A stretch of DNA of 64,000 bases from an uncultured Eggerthella sp. (GTDB lineage Bacteria; Actinomycetota; Coriobacteriia; Coriobacteriales; Eggerthellaceae): assembly GCA_900542265.1 (NCBI GenBank), contig UQML01000001.1:42348-106347 (forward strand), in the 5' to 3' direction. Of this stretch, positions 1 to 7,920 are shown one piece after another. Position numbers and translations under genes: made by a program. The notes beneath the pieces were generated by a model. That model did not search any database and was not told where the DNA came from. It saw nothing but the letters and a program-made list of their open reading frames with translations. The first letter of the stretch is position 1; every line of letters starts with the position of its first letter.

Positions 1-1268
1 AACGCGTTGACGCGGGTAACCATTTGACCATCTGCGACGTTGCGCGGATCACACCCATCGCCATCTAAGACGAGGGTTGGTAAACCGTGCTCTTCAAAGG
101 TTGCTTTTGCTAATTGGGAGATGCCTAAGGTTTGTTTGCAACCCCAGTGGCAAAACACGATAATCCCATCGGCATCTGCTGCTTGAGCTTGCGTAAGGGT
201 GGTCTCGATGCGTCGTTTGCCGCTTCCGTTAAAGTGGTTGTAGACAATGCGACGAGCAAGCGATCGCACGGGATTAGATAGATCAATCATCTCGAGCGCG
301 TCATACGTCATGTCGTTTCCGACGAGTTCAGCATGAGCATCTGGCCCATCAAACAGATCACGCATGGCAAACTGCCAGTTGGGCAGCGTATGCATCCAGA
401 AAATACGAGGTTTTTCTTGCGAGGAGCCTGAAGATGAGCGATGTGGGGCGCGCTTGGCAGCATCAAGCAAATCCGTTGCATAGCGTTTGGCGGAAGGCTG
501 GCCAAGCATGAGATGCATAGCCATCATTTCCATCAGCTCACCGGTGGTCGTGGTGGGAAGCGTCACCTCGCTTCGGTGCGCACGATACTCTTTCATAATT
601 TCGATAGTCTCATTTGATGTTATTGCAGCTTGTATGAATGCATCAGTGTCAAAGGGGCGGTCAAACACATCTTCCATGATGGCAATGAGCTCGTAGAGTT
701 GAAGTTCAACTTGGTCAACCGCTCGCTCGCTGGGCGTGTGCGGAACATCAACGACATAATGAGGAATTTCAAAACGATGAGCCAAGCGCCTAAAAGATAC
801 CTGGTTGGCATCGCAAGCAAGGGTGGTATTGGCAATAAGGCGTGGGGCAGGAAGTACATCTGCTTCTGCCATACCAATCATGGTTTTGTGATAGGAGCAA
901 AAGCTCTCAGGCACATTGTTGCCTTCAGTAAAGTCAGCAAAAACACCACAACAGCGGGTGTTGGCAACATAGGCGGATATCACTTCAGGAAACATGGGCG
1001 TGACATGCATACCTGCTAAGATTTCAGTAGGTAAAAAGATATTAACGAGAACAGCATTTTCGGGATGGGTGAACGTTGAAACAATGGTTTTAGCAATATC
1101 GGCGTTGAAACGTTCAACAGCACTGGCATAGGTATGCGCGCGTTGGAGCTTTCCCGAAAGCATGACCCAACCATAGGCTGCCGTTAAAATGTTGCGTGCC
1201 GTTTGAGGTTCGTGGGGAATCTGATTTTCAACAGCTTGGCCAACCGCATCGACAATATCAAAACTCAT
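1..1268 (-). CDS. 2-hydroxyacyl-CoA dehydratase family subunit (HgdB/FldB/BcrC-like), 3' part outside window
   Basis: The reading frame runs open from the ATG at 1268 to the window edge, giving about 422 residues without a stop, so the C-terminus is missing. It belongs to the family of iron-sulfur subunits that dehydrate 2-hydroxyacyl-CoA (amino-acid fermentation) or reduce benzoyl-CoA, powered by an ATP-dependent activase. What shows this: a NTRCCGVF segment near residue 103, a FCHWGCKQTLG motif near the end and the LDGDGCDPRN motif that supplies a cluster cysteine. The start is supported by AAGGATTAC just upstream. The usual partner subunit and the activase are not visible here and may lie beyond the window. 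The acid dehydrated cannot be told from this fragment. An AT-rich inverted repeat (1318-1349) lies in the upstream region. Confidence 0.82.
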   Translation of the reverse strand, partial: MSFDIVDAVGQAVENQIPHEPQTARNILTAAYGWVMLSGKLQRAHTYASAVERFNADIAKTIVSTFTHPENAVLVNIFLPTEILAGMHVTPMFPEVISAYVANTRCCGVFADFTEGNNVPESFCSYHKTMIGMAEADVLPAPRLIANTTLACDANQVSFRRLAHRFEIPHYVVDVPHTPSERAVDQVELQLYELIAIMEDVFDRPFDTDAFIQAAITSNETIEIMKEYRAHRSEVTLPTTTTGELMEMMAMHLMLGQPSAKRYATDLLDAAKRAPHRSSSGSSQEKPRIFWMHTLPNWQFAMRDLFDGPDAHAELVGNDMTYDALEMIDLSNPVRSLARRIVYNHFNGSGKRRIETTLTQAQAADADGIIVFCHWGCKQTLGISQLAKATFEEHGLPTLVLDGDGCDPRNVADGQMVTRVNA

Positions 1269-1317
1269 ACAGTAATCCTTGATTCGGGCTTAGGGGCTTC
1301 TCAATGCTCATAGAACC

Positions 1318-1349
1318 ATTATTTATTCCACTACTGTCCAATAAATAAT
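1318..1349. repeat. AT-rich 10-bp perfect inverted repeat upstream of the dehydratase gene
   Basis: ATTATTTATT at 1318-1327 is the exact reverse complement of AATAAATAAT at 1340-1349, with a 12-base spacer. It lies about 50 bases upstream of the dehydratase start, in the divergent region shared with ddh. It could be an operator; nothing identifies the regulator. Confidence 0.5.
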
Positions 1350-1472
1350 GCACTTTACGATAGCATACTTCATTAACGATTGGTTAAATCCCATCGCCAT
1401 GGTGATAAATAAAAACAGGTCAAGCTAAACTACTATATGCAAGAGGTTTATTAAAACAATAGGAGAGTAATA

Positions 1473-2459
1473 ATGGAGACAATTCGTATTGCCATTATGG
1501 GCTACGGCAATTTAGGTCGTGGCGTAGAAGCCGCTGTTGCTCACAATAAGGATATGGAACTGGTTGCGATTTTTACTCGTCGTGATCCTGCGACTATCAC
1601 GCCAGTTACCCCTGGTGTTGCGGTATATTCGACCGATACCCTCGCTGATCACGTACATGATGTTGACGTGCTCGTACTAGGAGGCGGTTCTGCAACTGAT
1701 TTGCCTGAGCAGACTCCTGCCTGCGCTAAGCTCTACAATGTCGTGGATTCGTTTGATACGCATGCAAAGATTCCTACGCATTTTGCCAATGTTGATGCTG
1801 CTGCCAAAGAGACCGGTCATGTTGCTTGCATTTCTTGCGGATGGGATCCAGGCATGTTCTCAATCGCTCGTCTCTACTCAAACTGCATTTTGCCTGAAGG
1901 TTCTGATTACACCTTCTGGGGACGTGGCGTTTCACAGGGTCATTCTGATGCAATCCGTCGTATTGAAGGTGTGCTCGATGCTCGTCAATACACCGTGCCT
2001 GTTCCTGAGGCGCTTGCTGCGGTGCGTGCAGGAGAAAACCCTGAGCTTACTACACGCCAAAAACACACACGCGAGTGCTATGTTGTTGCAGCAGAGGGTG
2101 CTGATAAGGCTGCTATTGAGAAGCAGATTGTCGAGATGCCTAACTACTTCGACGAGTACGACACTACCGTAACCTTTGTTAGCCAAGAGGAACTCGACCG
2201 CGATCATGCAGGTATTCCTCATGGCGGATCCGTTATTCGTACGGGTTCAACGGGCGATGGCACCAACAAGCATGTCATTGAGTTCTCATTAAAGCTTGAT
2301 TCAAATCCTGAGTTCACAGGATCAGTGCTGGCGGCGGTTGCGCGTGCAGTCTATCGCATGGCGCAAGCGGGCGAGTCAGGTTGTCGCACTATGTTTGACA
2401 TTGCTCCTGCTCAGCTCTCACCTTTGACCGGAGAAGAGTTGCGCGCTCATATGCTCTAA
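1473..2459 (+). CDS. ddh: meso-diaminopimelate D-dehydrogenase
   Basis: This NADPH enzyme converts tetrahydrodipicolinate plus ammonia directly to meso-diaminopimelate, bypassing the succinylase or acetylase branches of lysine and peptidoglycan precursor synthesis. The 328-residue length fits the family. The N-terminus has a Rossmann nucleotide-binding motif (MGYGNLGRG, residues 9-17). The segment CISCGWDPGMFS (about residues 119-130) and the WGRGVSQGHSDAIRR stretch (about 149-163) are typical of Ddh. The start has AGGAG a few bases upstream. It is transcribed alone: it diverges from the dehydratase and is followed by a clear intrinsic terminator. Ddh has a patchy distribution in bacteria, so its presence tells how this organism makes its cell-wall diamino acid. 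Confidence 0.93.
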   Translation: METIRIAIMGYGNLGRGVEAAVAHNKDMELVAIFTRRDPATITPVTPGVAVYSTDTLADHVHDVDVLVLGGGSATDLPEQTPACAKLYNVVDSFDTHAKIPTHFANVDAAAKETGHVACISCGWDPGMFSIARLYSNCILPEGSDYTFWGRGVSQGHSDAIRRIEGVLDARQYTVPVPEALAAVRAGENPELTTRQKHTRECYVVAAEGADKAAIEKQIVEMPNYFDEYDTTVTFVSQEELDRDHAGIPHGGSVIRTGSTGDGTNKHVIEFSLKLDSNPEFTGSVLAAVARAVYRMAQAGESGCRTMFDIAPAQLSPLTGEELRAHML

Positions 2460-2483
2460 AACACTATGCCTTCATATATAAGG

Positions 2484-2525
2484 AAGCGCTCCGTTGTCCA
2501 GCCAGGTTAATAGCGGAGCGCTTTT
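2484..2525 (+). terminator. intrinsic terminator of ddh
   Basis: A 10-bp perfect stem, AAGCGCTCCG at 2484-2493 and CGGAGCGCTT at 2514-2523, with a 20-base loop and a short T run, begins 25 bases after the ddh stop. Confidence 0.8.
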
Positions 2526-2612
2526 ACATACTGTGTTTGTAAGGGTGAAGGTTCCCGGGCCTCAACCCAAGGTTCCCGTGCTCTTCATTTTTGCGTTTTT
2601 AGCGCCTCGTGT

Positions 2613-2793
2613 GACGAGAATCGACTTTGAGTGAGCCTTCCTCCCCATCTCGTTCCGCTGAGTCGAATCATTTATTCACCATCTGTCCAACAACGTGACA
2701 AAACTGGTACCTTGTGTGAGGTTTCTGGCTTCTTTTTATGCTGGCGATGGGGTTCACCAAACAAGCAATCCTCGCTGAAAGTCGAATCTCGTC
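2613..2793. repeat. non-coding element with 23-nt imperfect inverted repeats
   Basis: The gene-free stretch 2526-2891 holds a left arm at 2613-2635 whose complement recurs at 2771-2793. Of 23 positions, 20 are Watson-Crick pairs, one is G-T and two mismatch. Nested inside are CCCCATC (2643-2649) and GATGGGG (2746-2752), so a long hairpin could form. A direct repeat AAGGTTCCCG (2548-2557 and 2569-2578) lies just outside. It sits between two terminators of convergent genes. I do not recognise a known RNA family. It may be a small RNA or a decayed miniature mobile element; no target-site duplication is evident. Confidence 0.55.
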
Positions 2794-2825
2794 AAAAAGA
2801 CCTCAAAAATTGAAAAAACAGCAAG

Positions 2826-2858
2826 AAAAAATGCCTGGGTCATTTCACGATTCAGGCA
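2826..2858 (-). terminator. intrinsic terminator of the nad operon
   Basis: On the minus strand, TGCCTG and CAGGCA (2853-2858 and 2832-2837) form a stem with a 15-base loop, followed directly by six T residues. It lies about 35 bases beyond the niaR stop. Confidence 0.7.
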
Positions 2859-2891
2859 CTCATTTTCATACTCTTGAAGCTTGTTAAACCG

Positions 2892-3443
2892 TTAAAAATT
2901 CTCAAGCTCAAAAGGCGTGTAATCCACAAGATAGCCTTTGTCTTCTAAGGCTTGCTCAATCTCATCAAGCACTTCTTCTGATTCAGCCGTAATGTGGTGA
3001 AAATGGTAGCCACTCGTAAGAGACATGAGCGGGGTAGAAATACCTGATTCAAGCTCAGCAATAAAGCGTGCTACATCACGACGGTTCTTTAACCCGAGTT
3101 CAGCGGCAACGCGTCCGTAAATACGATGGTTGACAAACACATCAACTACTGTAGCGCCATGGTCAACAAACAAGTTGAGTTCATCAGCAGTCTGGTCTTG
3201 TGTGTGACGTGTTTTAAAGACGCGCGTCGGAACTTCTTCAGGTTTGATCAACACATATCCTCGTGCGGTGGCTTCAATGGGATAACCAGAGTTGCGCAAA
3301 AGGGCAATATCTTGCACTACGACTTGGCGCGTTACTCCCGTGAGCTTGCCGAGGGCAGAACCAGAGACGGGATGTTCAGCCTCCGTAAGTGCTTTTACTA
3401 TGGTATCGCGGCGGTCAGTACTAGCTAAAGGCACGGGCTTCAT
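2892..3443 (-). CDS. niaR: NiaR-type transcriptional repressor of NAD synthesis (HTH plus 3H domain)
   Basis: The protein (183 residues) has an N-terminal winged helix (about residues 8-60, with a GVTRQVVVQDIALLR recognition helix). A 3H domain follows, named for its conserved histidines: TRHTQDQTADEL, VDHGATVVDVFV and SGYHFHHI are all visible. Members of this family bind nicotinic acid and repress NAD biosynthesis or niacin uptake genes. It is the last gene of nadA-nadB-nadC-niaR, so the operon probably controls itself through the palindrome near 6713-6728. Its ATG overlaps the nadC stop (TGATG). A GTG three bases upstream is also possible, but the GAGGAG ribosome site is too close to it. 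Confidence 0.88.
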   Translation of the reverse strand: MKPVPLASTDRRDTIVKALTEAEHPVSGSALGKLTGVTRQVVVQDIALLRNSGYPIEATARGYVLIKPEEVPTRVFKTRHTQDQTADELNLFVDHGATVVDVFVNHRIYGRVAAELGLKNRRDVARFIAELESGISTPLMSLTSGYHFHHITAESEEVLDEIEQALEDKGYLVDYTPFELENF

Positions 3444-4294
3444 CACTCCTCACGCAAATGCTTCATGCTCACATCTAAAATACCAGCTGAGTGCGTGAGT
3501 GCTCCGCACGATATAAAGTTCACACCCAAATCGCGCAAAGCTTCAATACGCTCAGCAGTCACGTTGCCTGAACATTCGGTGAGTGCAAATTCTCCAATCG
3601 AAGCAACCGCCTTTTGCATGGTAGGGATATCCATGTTATCGAGCATAATGATGTCAGCACCTGCATTGAGTGCTTCTTGTACCTGATCAAGTGTTTCGCA
3701 CTCAACTTCAATCATGCTTGTAAAGGAAGCAACATCGCGTGCTGCGCGTACGGCATTAGTAATGCCGCCTGCTGCAGCGATGTGGTTATCTTTAAGCATA
3801 ACGCTATCAGACAAATTGAAGCGATGATTTGTTGCTCCGCCTGCTAACACTGCCGCCTTTTCAAAAATGCGCATCCCTGGGGTTGTCTTGCGCGTATCCA
3901 CGAGCGTTGTCGAACTGTCTGCAAGCATATCGACAATCGCGTGGGTAGCGGTGGCAATACCGCTCATACGCTGAAGATAATTCAGCGCGGTGCGCTCGCC
4001 GGAGAGCAGAACGCGAATATCGCCATGAATGGTGGCTAAGAGCTGACCGTTTGTAATTCTATCGCCTTCCGACACCATGAATTCACAACGAGTCTTGGGG
4101 TCAAGAATGTGAAACGTATGCTCAAAGACGTCGAGCCCTGCAATAATGCCATCTTGTTTGGCGATGAGGTCAACAGCGCCGGCGCTTGCATGAGGCATAA
4201 CAGCATAGGTGGAAATGTCGCCGTGATCCATATCTTCAGCAAGCGCTGCACGAATATGTTTGTCGGCGATAAGCGTTAGTGTTGCGTGATCCAT
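3443..4294 (-). CDS. nadC: nicotinate-nucleotide diphosphorylase (quinolinate phosphoribosyltransferase)
   Basis: NadC joins quinolinate and PRPP with loss of CO2 to give nicotinate mononucleotide, the third step of de novo NAD synthesis. At 283 residues it has the usual size. The N-terminal ED..HGDIST segment (about residues 20-29), the GERTALNYLQRMSGIAT helix (about 98-114), the DTRKTTPG phosphate-binding motif and the ADIIMLDNM strand are standard for the family. GGAG lies four bases before the ATG. It sits 24 bases downstream of nadB and overlaps niaR, so it is expressed from the nadA promoter. Confidence 0.95.
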   Translation of the reverse strand: MDHATLTLIADKHIRAALAEDMDHGDISTYAVMPHASAGAVDLIAKQDGIIAGLDVFEHTFHILDPKTRCEFMVSEGDRITNGQLLATIHGDIRVLLSGERTALNYLQRMSGIATATHAIVDMLADSSTTLVDTRKTTPGMRIFEKAAVLAGGATNHRFNLSDSVMLKDNHIAAAGGITNAVRAARDVASFTSMIEVECETLDQVQEALNAGADIIMLDNMDIPTMQKAVASIGEFALTECSGNVTAERIEALRDLGVNFISCGALTHSAGILDVSMKHLREE

Positions 4295-4318
4295 AATGCT
4301 CCAATGCTTCTAATTGTC

Positions 4319-5599
4319 CTAGACCGCTGCAGGGGTTGGCGAGTCAAGGGACGCTGCCATGATGGCAGATGCTGGGATGGCAGGTGTTGATACTGTTGGA
4401 TTGCCCGTAAGGGATGAGGTGTAGTTTTTCAAGCTGTACTCAGCAGCGCGTTTTGCAAAGACAAGGCTTTCTAAAAGACTATTAGATGCAAGACGATTTT
4501 TACCATGAACGCCATTGCAGCTGGTCTCTCCTATGGCAAACAGACGAGGAAGCGTGGTTTCAGAGTGCTTATTGACGTGTACGCCACCCATAAAGTAATG
4601 CTGAGCAGGAACAACAGGAATAGGTTCTTTGGTGATATCGTAGCCTTCTGTTAAGCAAGTTTCATAAATGGTGGGGAAATGATGGCGAATCTCATCGGAG
4701 GGGATGCGTTCAAATGAAAGCCACACATGATTGGAACCCTCTTTTTCCATTTGCGCATGAATGGCATTAGTAACCACGTCGCGCGGTTGCAGTTCATCGG
4801 TGAACCGCTCCTTGTTGGCATTCAAAAGAATTGCGCCCTCTCCGCGGCAGGATTCTGAAATCAAAAAAGCGCGACCTGGCTTGGTGGTGTAGAGACTGGT
4901 GGGGTGGATTTGGACATAATCAGTGTGTTCGAGTTCAATTTCGTGAGCAGCTGCAATGCGTAACGCGTCTCCGGTAAGATGCGGGTAATTGGTGGTGTGT
5001 TCATAGAGGCCACCAATACCGCCGGTTGCCATGAGGGTGGCGGAAGCCATAATACGGGTAGTGTGGCCTTCTTTATCTTGGGCGATGAGGCCTTTGCACT
5101 CACCATCTTCTTCAATGATATCAATCATGGACGTGTGCTCACGGATTTCAATGTTGTCGCATGCTTGTACGTGACGCAAAAGAGTTGAGGTGATCTCTTT
5201 GCCTGTTATGTCTTTGTGATAGCAAATGCGCGCACGACTATGTGCTGCTTCGCGCGTATACGCAAGTTCACCGTTGTCTTCGCGAGCAAATCGAACTCCC
5301 ATCCGAATAAGATCATTGATGACGGCACGCGATGAGCGAATCATGATGTCAACACTTTCGCGACGGTTCTCATAGTGACCAGCGCGAAGAGTGTCTTCGA
5401 AAAAGGCGTTGTAGTCATCCTCGTCGTGGAGAACGCAGATGCCGCCTTGTGCAAGCATTGAATCGCATTCTTCAACAGTTGTTTTGGTGACCATTACCAC
5501 ACGATAGGAGCGCGGTAGATTGAGTGCAGCGTACAGGCCAGCAGCACCGGTGCCTGCGATAACGACATCGGCATATTCTGTGGTGATTTCAGGGCTCAT
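4319..5599 (-). CDS. nadB: L-aspartate oxidase, short form
   Basis: NadB oxidises L-aspartate to iminoaspartate, the substrate of NadA. The FAD-binding motif AGTGAAGLYAAL is near residue 16. The catalytic region is complete: HTDYVQIHPTSLY, SESCRGEGAILLN, and GGVHVNKHSETTLPRLFAIGE followed by NGVHGKNRLASNSLLE. The protein is 426 residues, whereas the enterobacterial enzyme is about 540. The C-terminal helical domain found in the succinate dehydrogenase family is absent, and the end is a low-complexity Ser/Thr/Ala/Pro tail. Short forms are known in some Gram-positive bacteria. In an anaerobe, fumarate is the likely electron acceptor. It lies between nadA and nadC on the same strand. Confidence 0.93.
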   Translation of the reverse strand: MSPEITTEYADVVIAGTGAAGLYAALNLPRSYRVVMVTKTTVEECDSMLAQGGICVLHDEDDYNAFFEDTLRAGHYENRRESVDIMIRSSRAVINDLIRMGVRFAREDNGELAYTREAAHSRARICYHKDITGKEITSTLLRHVQACDNIEIREHTSMIDIIEEDGECKGLIAQDKEGHTTRIMASATLMATGGIGGLYEHTTNYPHLTGDALRIAAAHEIELEHTDYVQIHPTSLYTTKPGRAFLISESCRGEGAILLNANKERFTDELQPRDVVTNAIHAQMEKEGSNHVWLSFERIPSDEIRHHFPTIYETCLTEGYDITKEPIPVVPAQHYFMGGVHVNKHSETTLPRLFAIGETSCNGVHGKNRLASNSLLESLVFAKRAAEYSLKNYTSSLTGNPTVSTPAIPASAIMAASLDSPTPAAV

Positions 5600-5679
5600 G
5601 ATGTGATGTACCTTCTTTTTCCTTATGGATGTAGATGTATAGAATTGCGTGTGTATACCGTTGCGTATGTGACGGTAGT

Positions 5680-6648
5680 TTAGTGAGAAAGCTCAAGCAT
5701 GCGTACCAGTGAACCTCGTGCTGCTGCGGCAAGATCAGGGTCAAGGGTAACTTCGCAATCAGGATTCGTGCCATCGAGTGCAGCAATGATTTGATCAAAG
5801 GTAATGCCGCTCATATCAGGACAGCAGGGACCTTGTATATGAAGGGGGCAAGTGTGATGGAACCCCTCACAGGGGACGTTGTCAAGGGTGGGGAAATAGA
5901 AATGTTTGCCTTGCCCTTCGCATCCTGCTTTAATGTCGTAGATGACGCCTTGAACCGTACAAATAATATAGTCGGTGGCGTTTCCCGTGATGGCCTCATT
6001 GATGATACCTGAGGTTGAACCAAGATAATCAGCAAGCGCGCGTACTTCAGCGTTGCACTCAGGATGAGCAAGAATGCGTGCGTCGGGATGACATGCTTTG
6101 AGTTCTTTCACGGATTTGGCAGTAATAGCTTGATGGATAGGGCAAAACCCATCGTTAAAAATAAAATTCTTATCAGGGAGCTGCTCTGCCAAATAGTGGC
6201 CAAGGTTTTGGTCAGGAATAAAAAGAATGTTTCGCTGAGGGAGCGCGGATACTACCTGGAGTGCATTAGATGAGGTAACGCATACGTCAGACCAAGCTTT
6301 AATCTCTGCGGTGGAGTTAACATAGCAGACAACTGCTAAATCATCTTGAGTAGCTTTGACCTCATCGACAAATTCTTGCGTAACCATGTGCGCCATAGGG
6401 CAATCGGCATAAGGATCAGGTAAGAGTACGGTTTTTTCAGGTGCTAAGATTTTGGCGCTTTCTCCCATAAACTGCACGCCAGCAAAGACGATGGTTTGAT
6501 TGTCGAGCGTGGAGGCAATTTTGCTGAGTTTAAATGAATCACCGACATAGTCTGCTATGCGCTGAATATCTTCATTGACATAATAGTGTGCAACAATGAC
6601 GGCATCGCGCTCTTGCTTGAGCGCGGCAATGTGATCTTCTCGATCCAT
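5680..6648 (-). CDS. nadA: quinolinate synthase (4Fe-4S)
   Basis: NadA condenses iminoaspartate with dihydroxyacetone phosphate to quinolinate. The VIVAHYYVNEDIQ, VGDSFKLSK, FAGVQFMGESAKIL and YVNSTAEIKAWSD motifs are clear. Likely cluster ligands are C83 (ADCPM), C169 (GFCPIH) and one of C275/C276 (CCPDM). The frame is open to a GTG at 6702, but I place the start at the ATG at 6648. That gives an N-terminus of normal family length and a GGGAG 10 bases upstream. It also leaves the -10 and -35 boxes at 6693-6721 outside the coding sequence. First gene of nadA-nadB-nadC-niaR. Confidence 0.93.
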   Translation of the reverse strand: MDREDHIAALKQERDAVIVAHYYVNEDIQRIADYVGDSFKLSKIASTLDNQTIVFAGVQFMGESAKILAPEKTVLLPDPYADCPMAHMVTQEFVDEVKATQDDLAVVCYVNSTAEIKAWSDVCVTSSNALQVVSALPQRNILFIPDQNLGHYLAEQLPDKNFIFNDGFCPIHQAITAKSVKELKACHPDARILAHPECNAEVRALADYLGSTSGIINEAITGNATDYIICTVQGVIYDIKAGCEGQGKHFYFPTLDNVPCEGFHHTCPLHIQGPCCPDMSGITFDQIIAALDGTNPDCEVTLDPDLAAAARGSLVRMLELSH

Positions 6649-6692
6649 ATAAAGTGGTCTCCCTTGTGATTCCCCTCGGATATTGATTTGGT

Positions 6693-6728
6693 AGTATGAC
6701 ACATGTTCTTACAGGTGACAAGACACCT
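6693..6728 (-). promoter_or_regulatory. nadA promoter with overlapping palindromic operator (candidate NiaR site)
   Basis: On the minus strand there is a -35 box TTGTCA (6716-6721), a 17-base spacer and a -10 box CATACT (6693-6698). The palindrome AGGTGTCTTGTCACCT (6713-6728, 5-bp perfect outer arms) covers the -35 box. Its placement and the niaR gene in the same operon suggest autoregulation by nicotinic acid availability. Confidence 0.65.
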
Positions 6729-6927
6729 TATGGGTGGTAATAGGCGGCAAGTAACAATCTTTATCCATATGGCCGGTAATATTGCTTACAAACAGAATAA
6801 GTGACTTGTTCTGTTAGGATATGACCTACTAGGATATTACCTAATCAAAACTCGTGATTCGCATCAATGTAAGTGCATGTTTGTGCATGTTTGACATAGT
6901 GGGCGATTGATACTCAGGGAGGCGACA

Positions 6928-7881
6928 ATGTCTATTCATCATCTTGAAGACACGGTCTCACGTATTGCAAAAAACTACGAAAACGAATTGATCTTTTTTA
7001 CGGATTCCAATAAACATATTCCATCTCGCTCAGAAACTATTTCAATCTTGAACGACTTGAAGACCTTAATGTTTCCGGGATACTTTGGTGGAGAATCGTT
7101 GACTGGTACCCGTCTTGAATATTTTATTGGAGAAAAGCTGATTCATGTTAATCGCTCTTTGCAACGCCAGGTATATGCGGCGCTGCATTTCAGAGATGGT
7201 AATGTGCAAAGTCCTGAGCAAATTCAAATTGCAACTGATGAAATCTGTGATCGGTTTTTAGCAAAAATCCCTGATTTGCAGGACGCTCTTTTTAAGGATA
7301 CACAGGCGGCATTTGACGGAGATCCTGCAGCGCAGTCCAAAGAAGAAATTATTTTTGCTTATCCTGGTTTGTTTGCTATTTTTGTCTATCGTATTGCTCA
7401 TGAGCTTTATGTTGAGGATGTGCCGCTTCTGCCCCGTATTATGACTGAGTATGCTCATTCGAGCACGGGAGTTGATATTAATGCAGGTGCTACGATTGGT
7501 GAATACTTTTTTATTGATCATGCCACTGGCGTTGTTATTGGAGAGACAACACTCATTGGTGATCATGTCAAGATTTATCAGGGTGTTACCTTAGGTGCAC
7601 TTTCGACGCGCGCAGGTCAAAAGCTTGCGGGCAAGAAACGCCATCCAACTATTGAAGACTACGTTACCATTTACTCAAATGCATCCGTTTTAGGCGGGGA
7701 GACCGTTATCGGCAAGGGTGCCATTATTGGTGGCTCTGCTTTTGTCACACACTCTATTCCCTGTGGCGCGCGCGTTGGTGTTAAGAATCAAGAGATTAAT
7801 GTGCGGGTTCCTGAAGAAGCAAAGAGCTGGTGCTATGAAGACGGTGCTCTTGAGGCACAAGCTGCTCAAAGTATTCAATAA
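6928..7881 (+). CDS. cysE: serine O-acetyltransferase (EpsC/CysE type)
   Basis: The enzyme makes O-acetylserine from serine and acetyl-CoA, the precursor of cysteine. The C-terminal half is a left-handed beta helix of hexapeptide repeats. GVDINAGATIGEYFFIDHATGVVIGE, spread over about residues 187-212, contains the family's catalytic His and Asp; KIYQGVTLGA and KRHPTIEDYVTIYSNASVLGG follow. At 317 residues it resembles the longer EpsC-like form with an N-terminal helical region rather than the short Bacillus enzyme. The frame extends to a TTG at 6907, but the ATG at 6928 has GGGAGGCG before it. No cysK lies nearby. It diverges from the nad operon. Confidence 0.9.
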   Translation: MSIHHLEDTVSRIAKNYENELIFFTDSNKHIPSRSETISILNDLKTLMFPGYFGGESLTGTRLEYFIGEKLIHVNRSLQRQVYAALHFRDGNVQSPEQIQIATDEICDRFLAKIPDLQDALFKDTQAAFDGDPAAQSKEEIIFAYPGLFAIFVYRIAHELYVEDVPLLPRIMTEYAHSSTGVDINAGATIGEYFFIDHATGVVIGETTLIGDHVKIYQGVTLGALSTRAGQKLAGKKRHPTIEDYVTIYSNASVLGGETVIGKGAIIGGSAFVTHSIPCGARVGVKNQEINVRVPEEAKSWCYEDGALEAQAAQSIQ

Positions 7882-7920
7882 GAGTAGATTCAATAATAGC
7901 GGAACGGGAAGGGCTGCCAG

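Noticed and set aside
620..1019. Open frames on both strands inside the dehydratase gene
   Set aside because: They are shadows of the continuous minus-strand frame from 1268 to the window edge, which has clear family motifs.
2701..2720. TGGTACC core resembling a T-box antiterminator
   Set aside because: The next gene in this direction is on the opposite strand, there is no aminoacyl-tRNA or amino-acid gene downstream, and the rest of the T-box consensus is missing.
2631..2813. 60-codon open frame inside the inverted-repeat element
   Set aside because: No ribosome site, no recognisable domain, and it runs through both the loop and the right arm of the inverted repeat; more likely a chance frame.
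6649..6702. Longer GTG start for nadA at 6702
   Set aside because: It would put the -10 box inside the coding sequence, has no ribosome site, and adds residues not typical of the family N-terminus.
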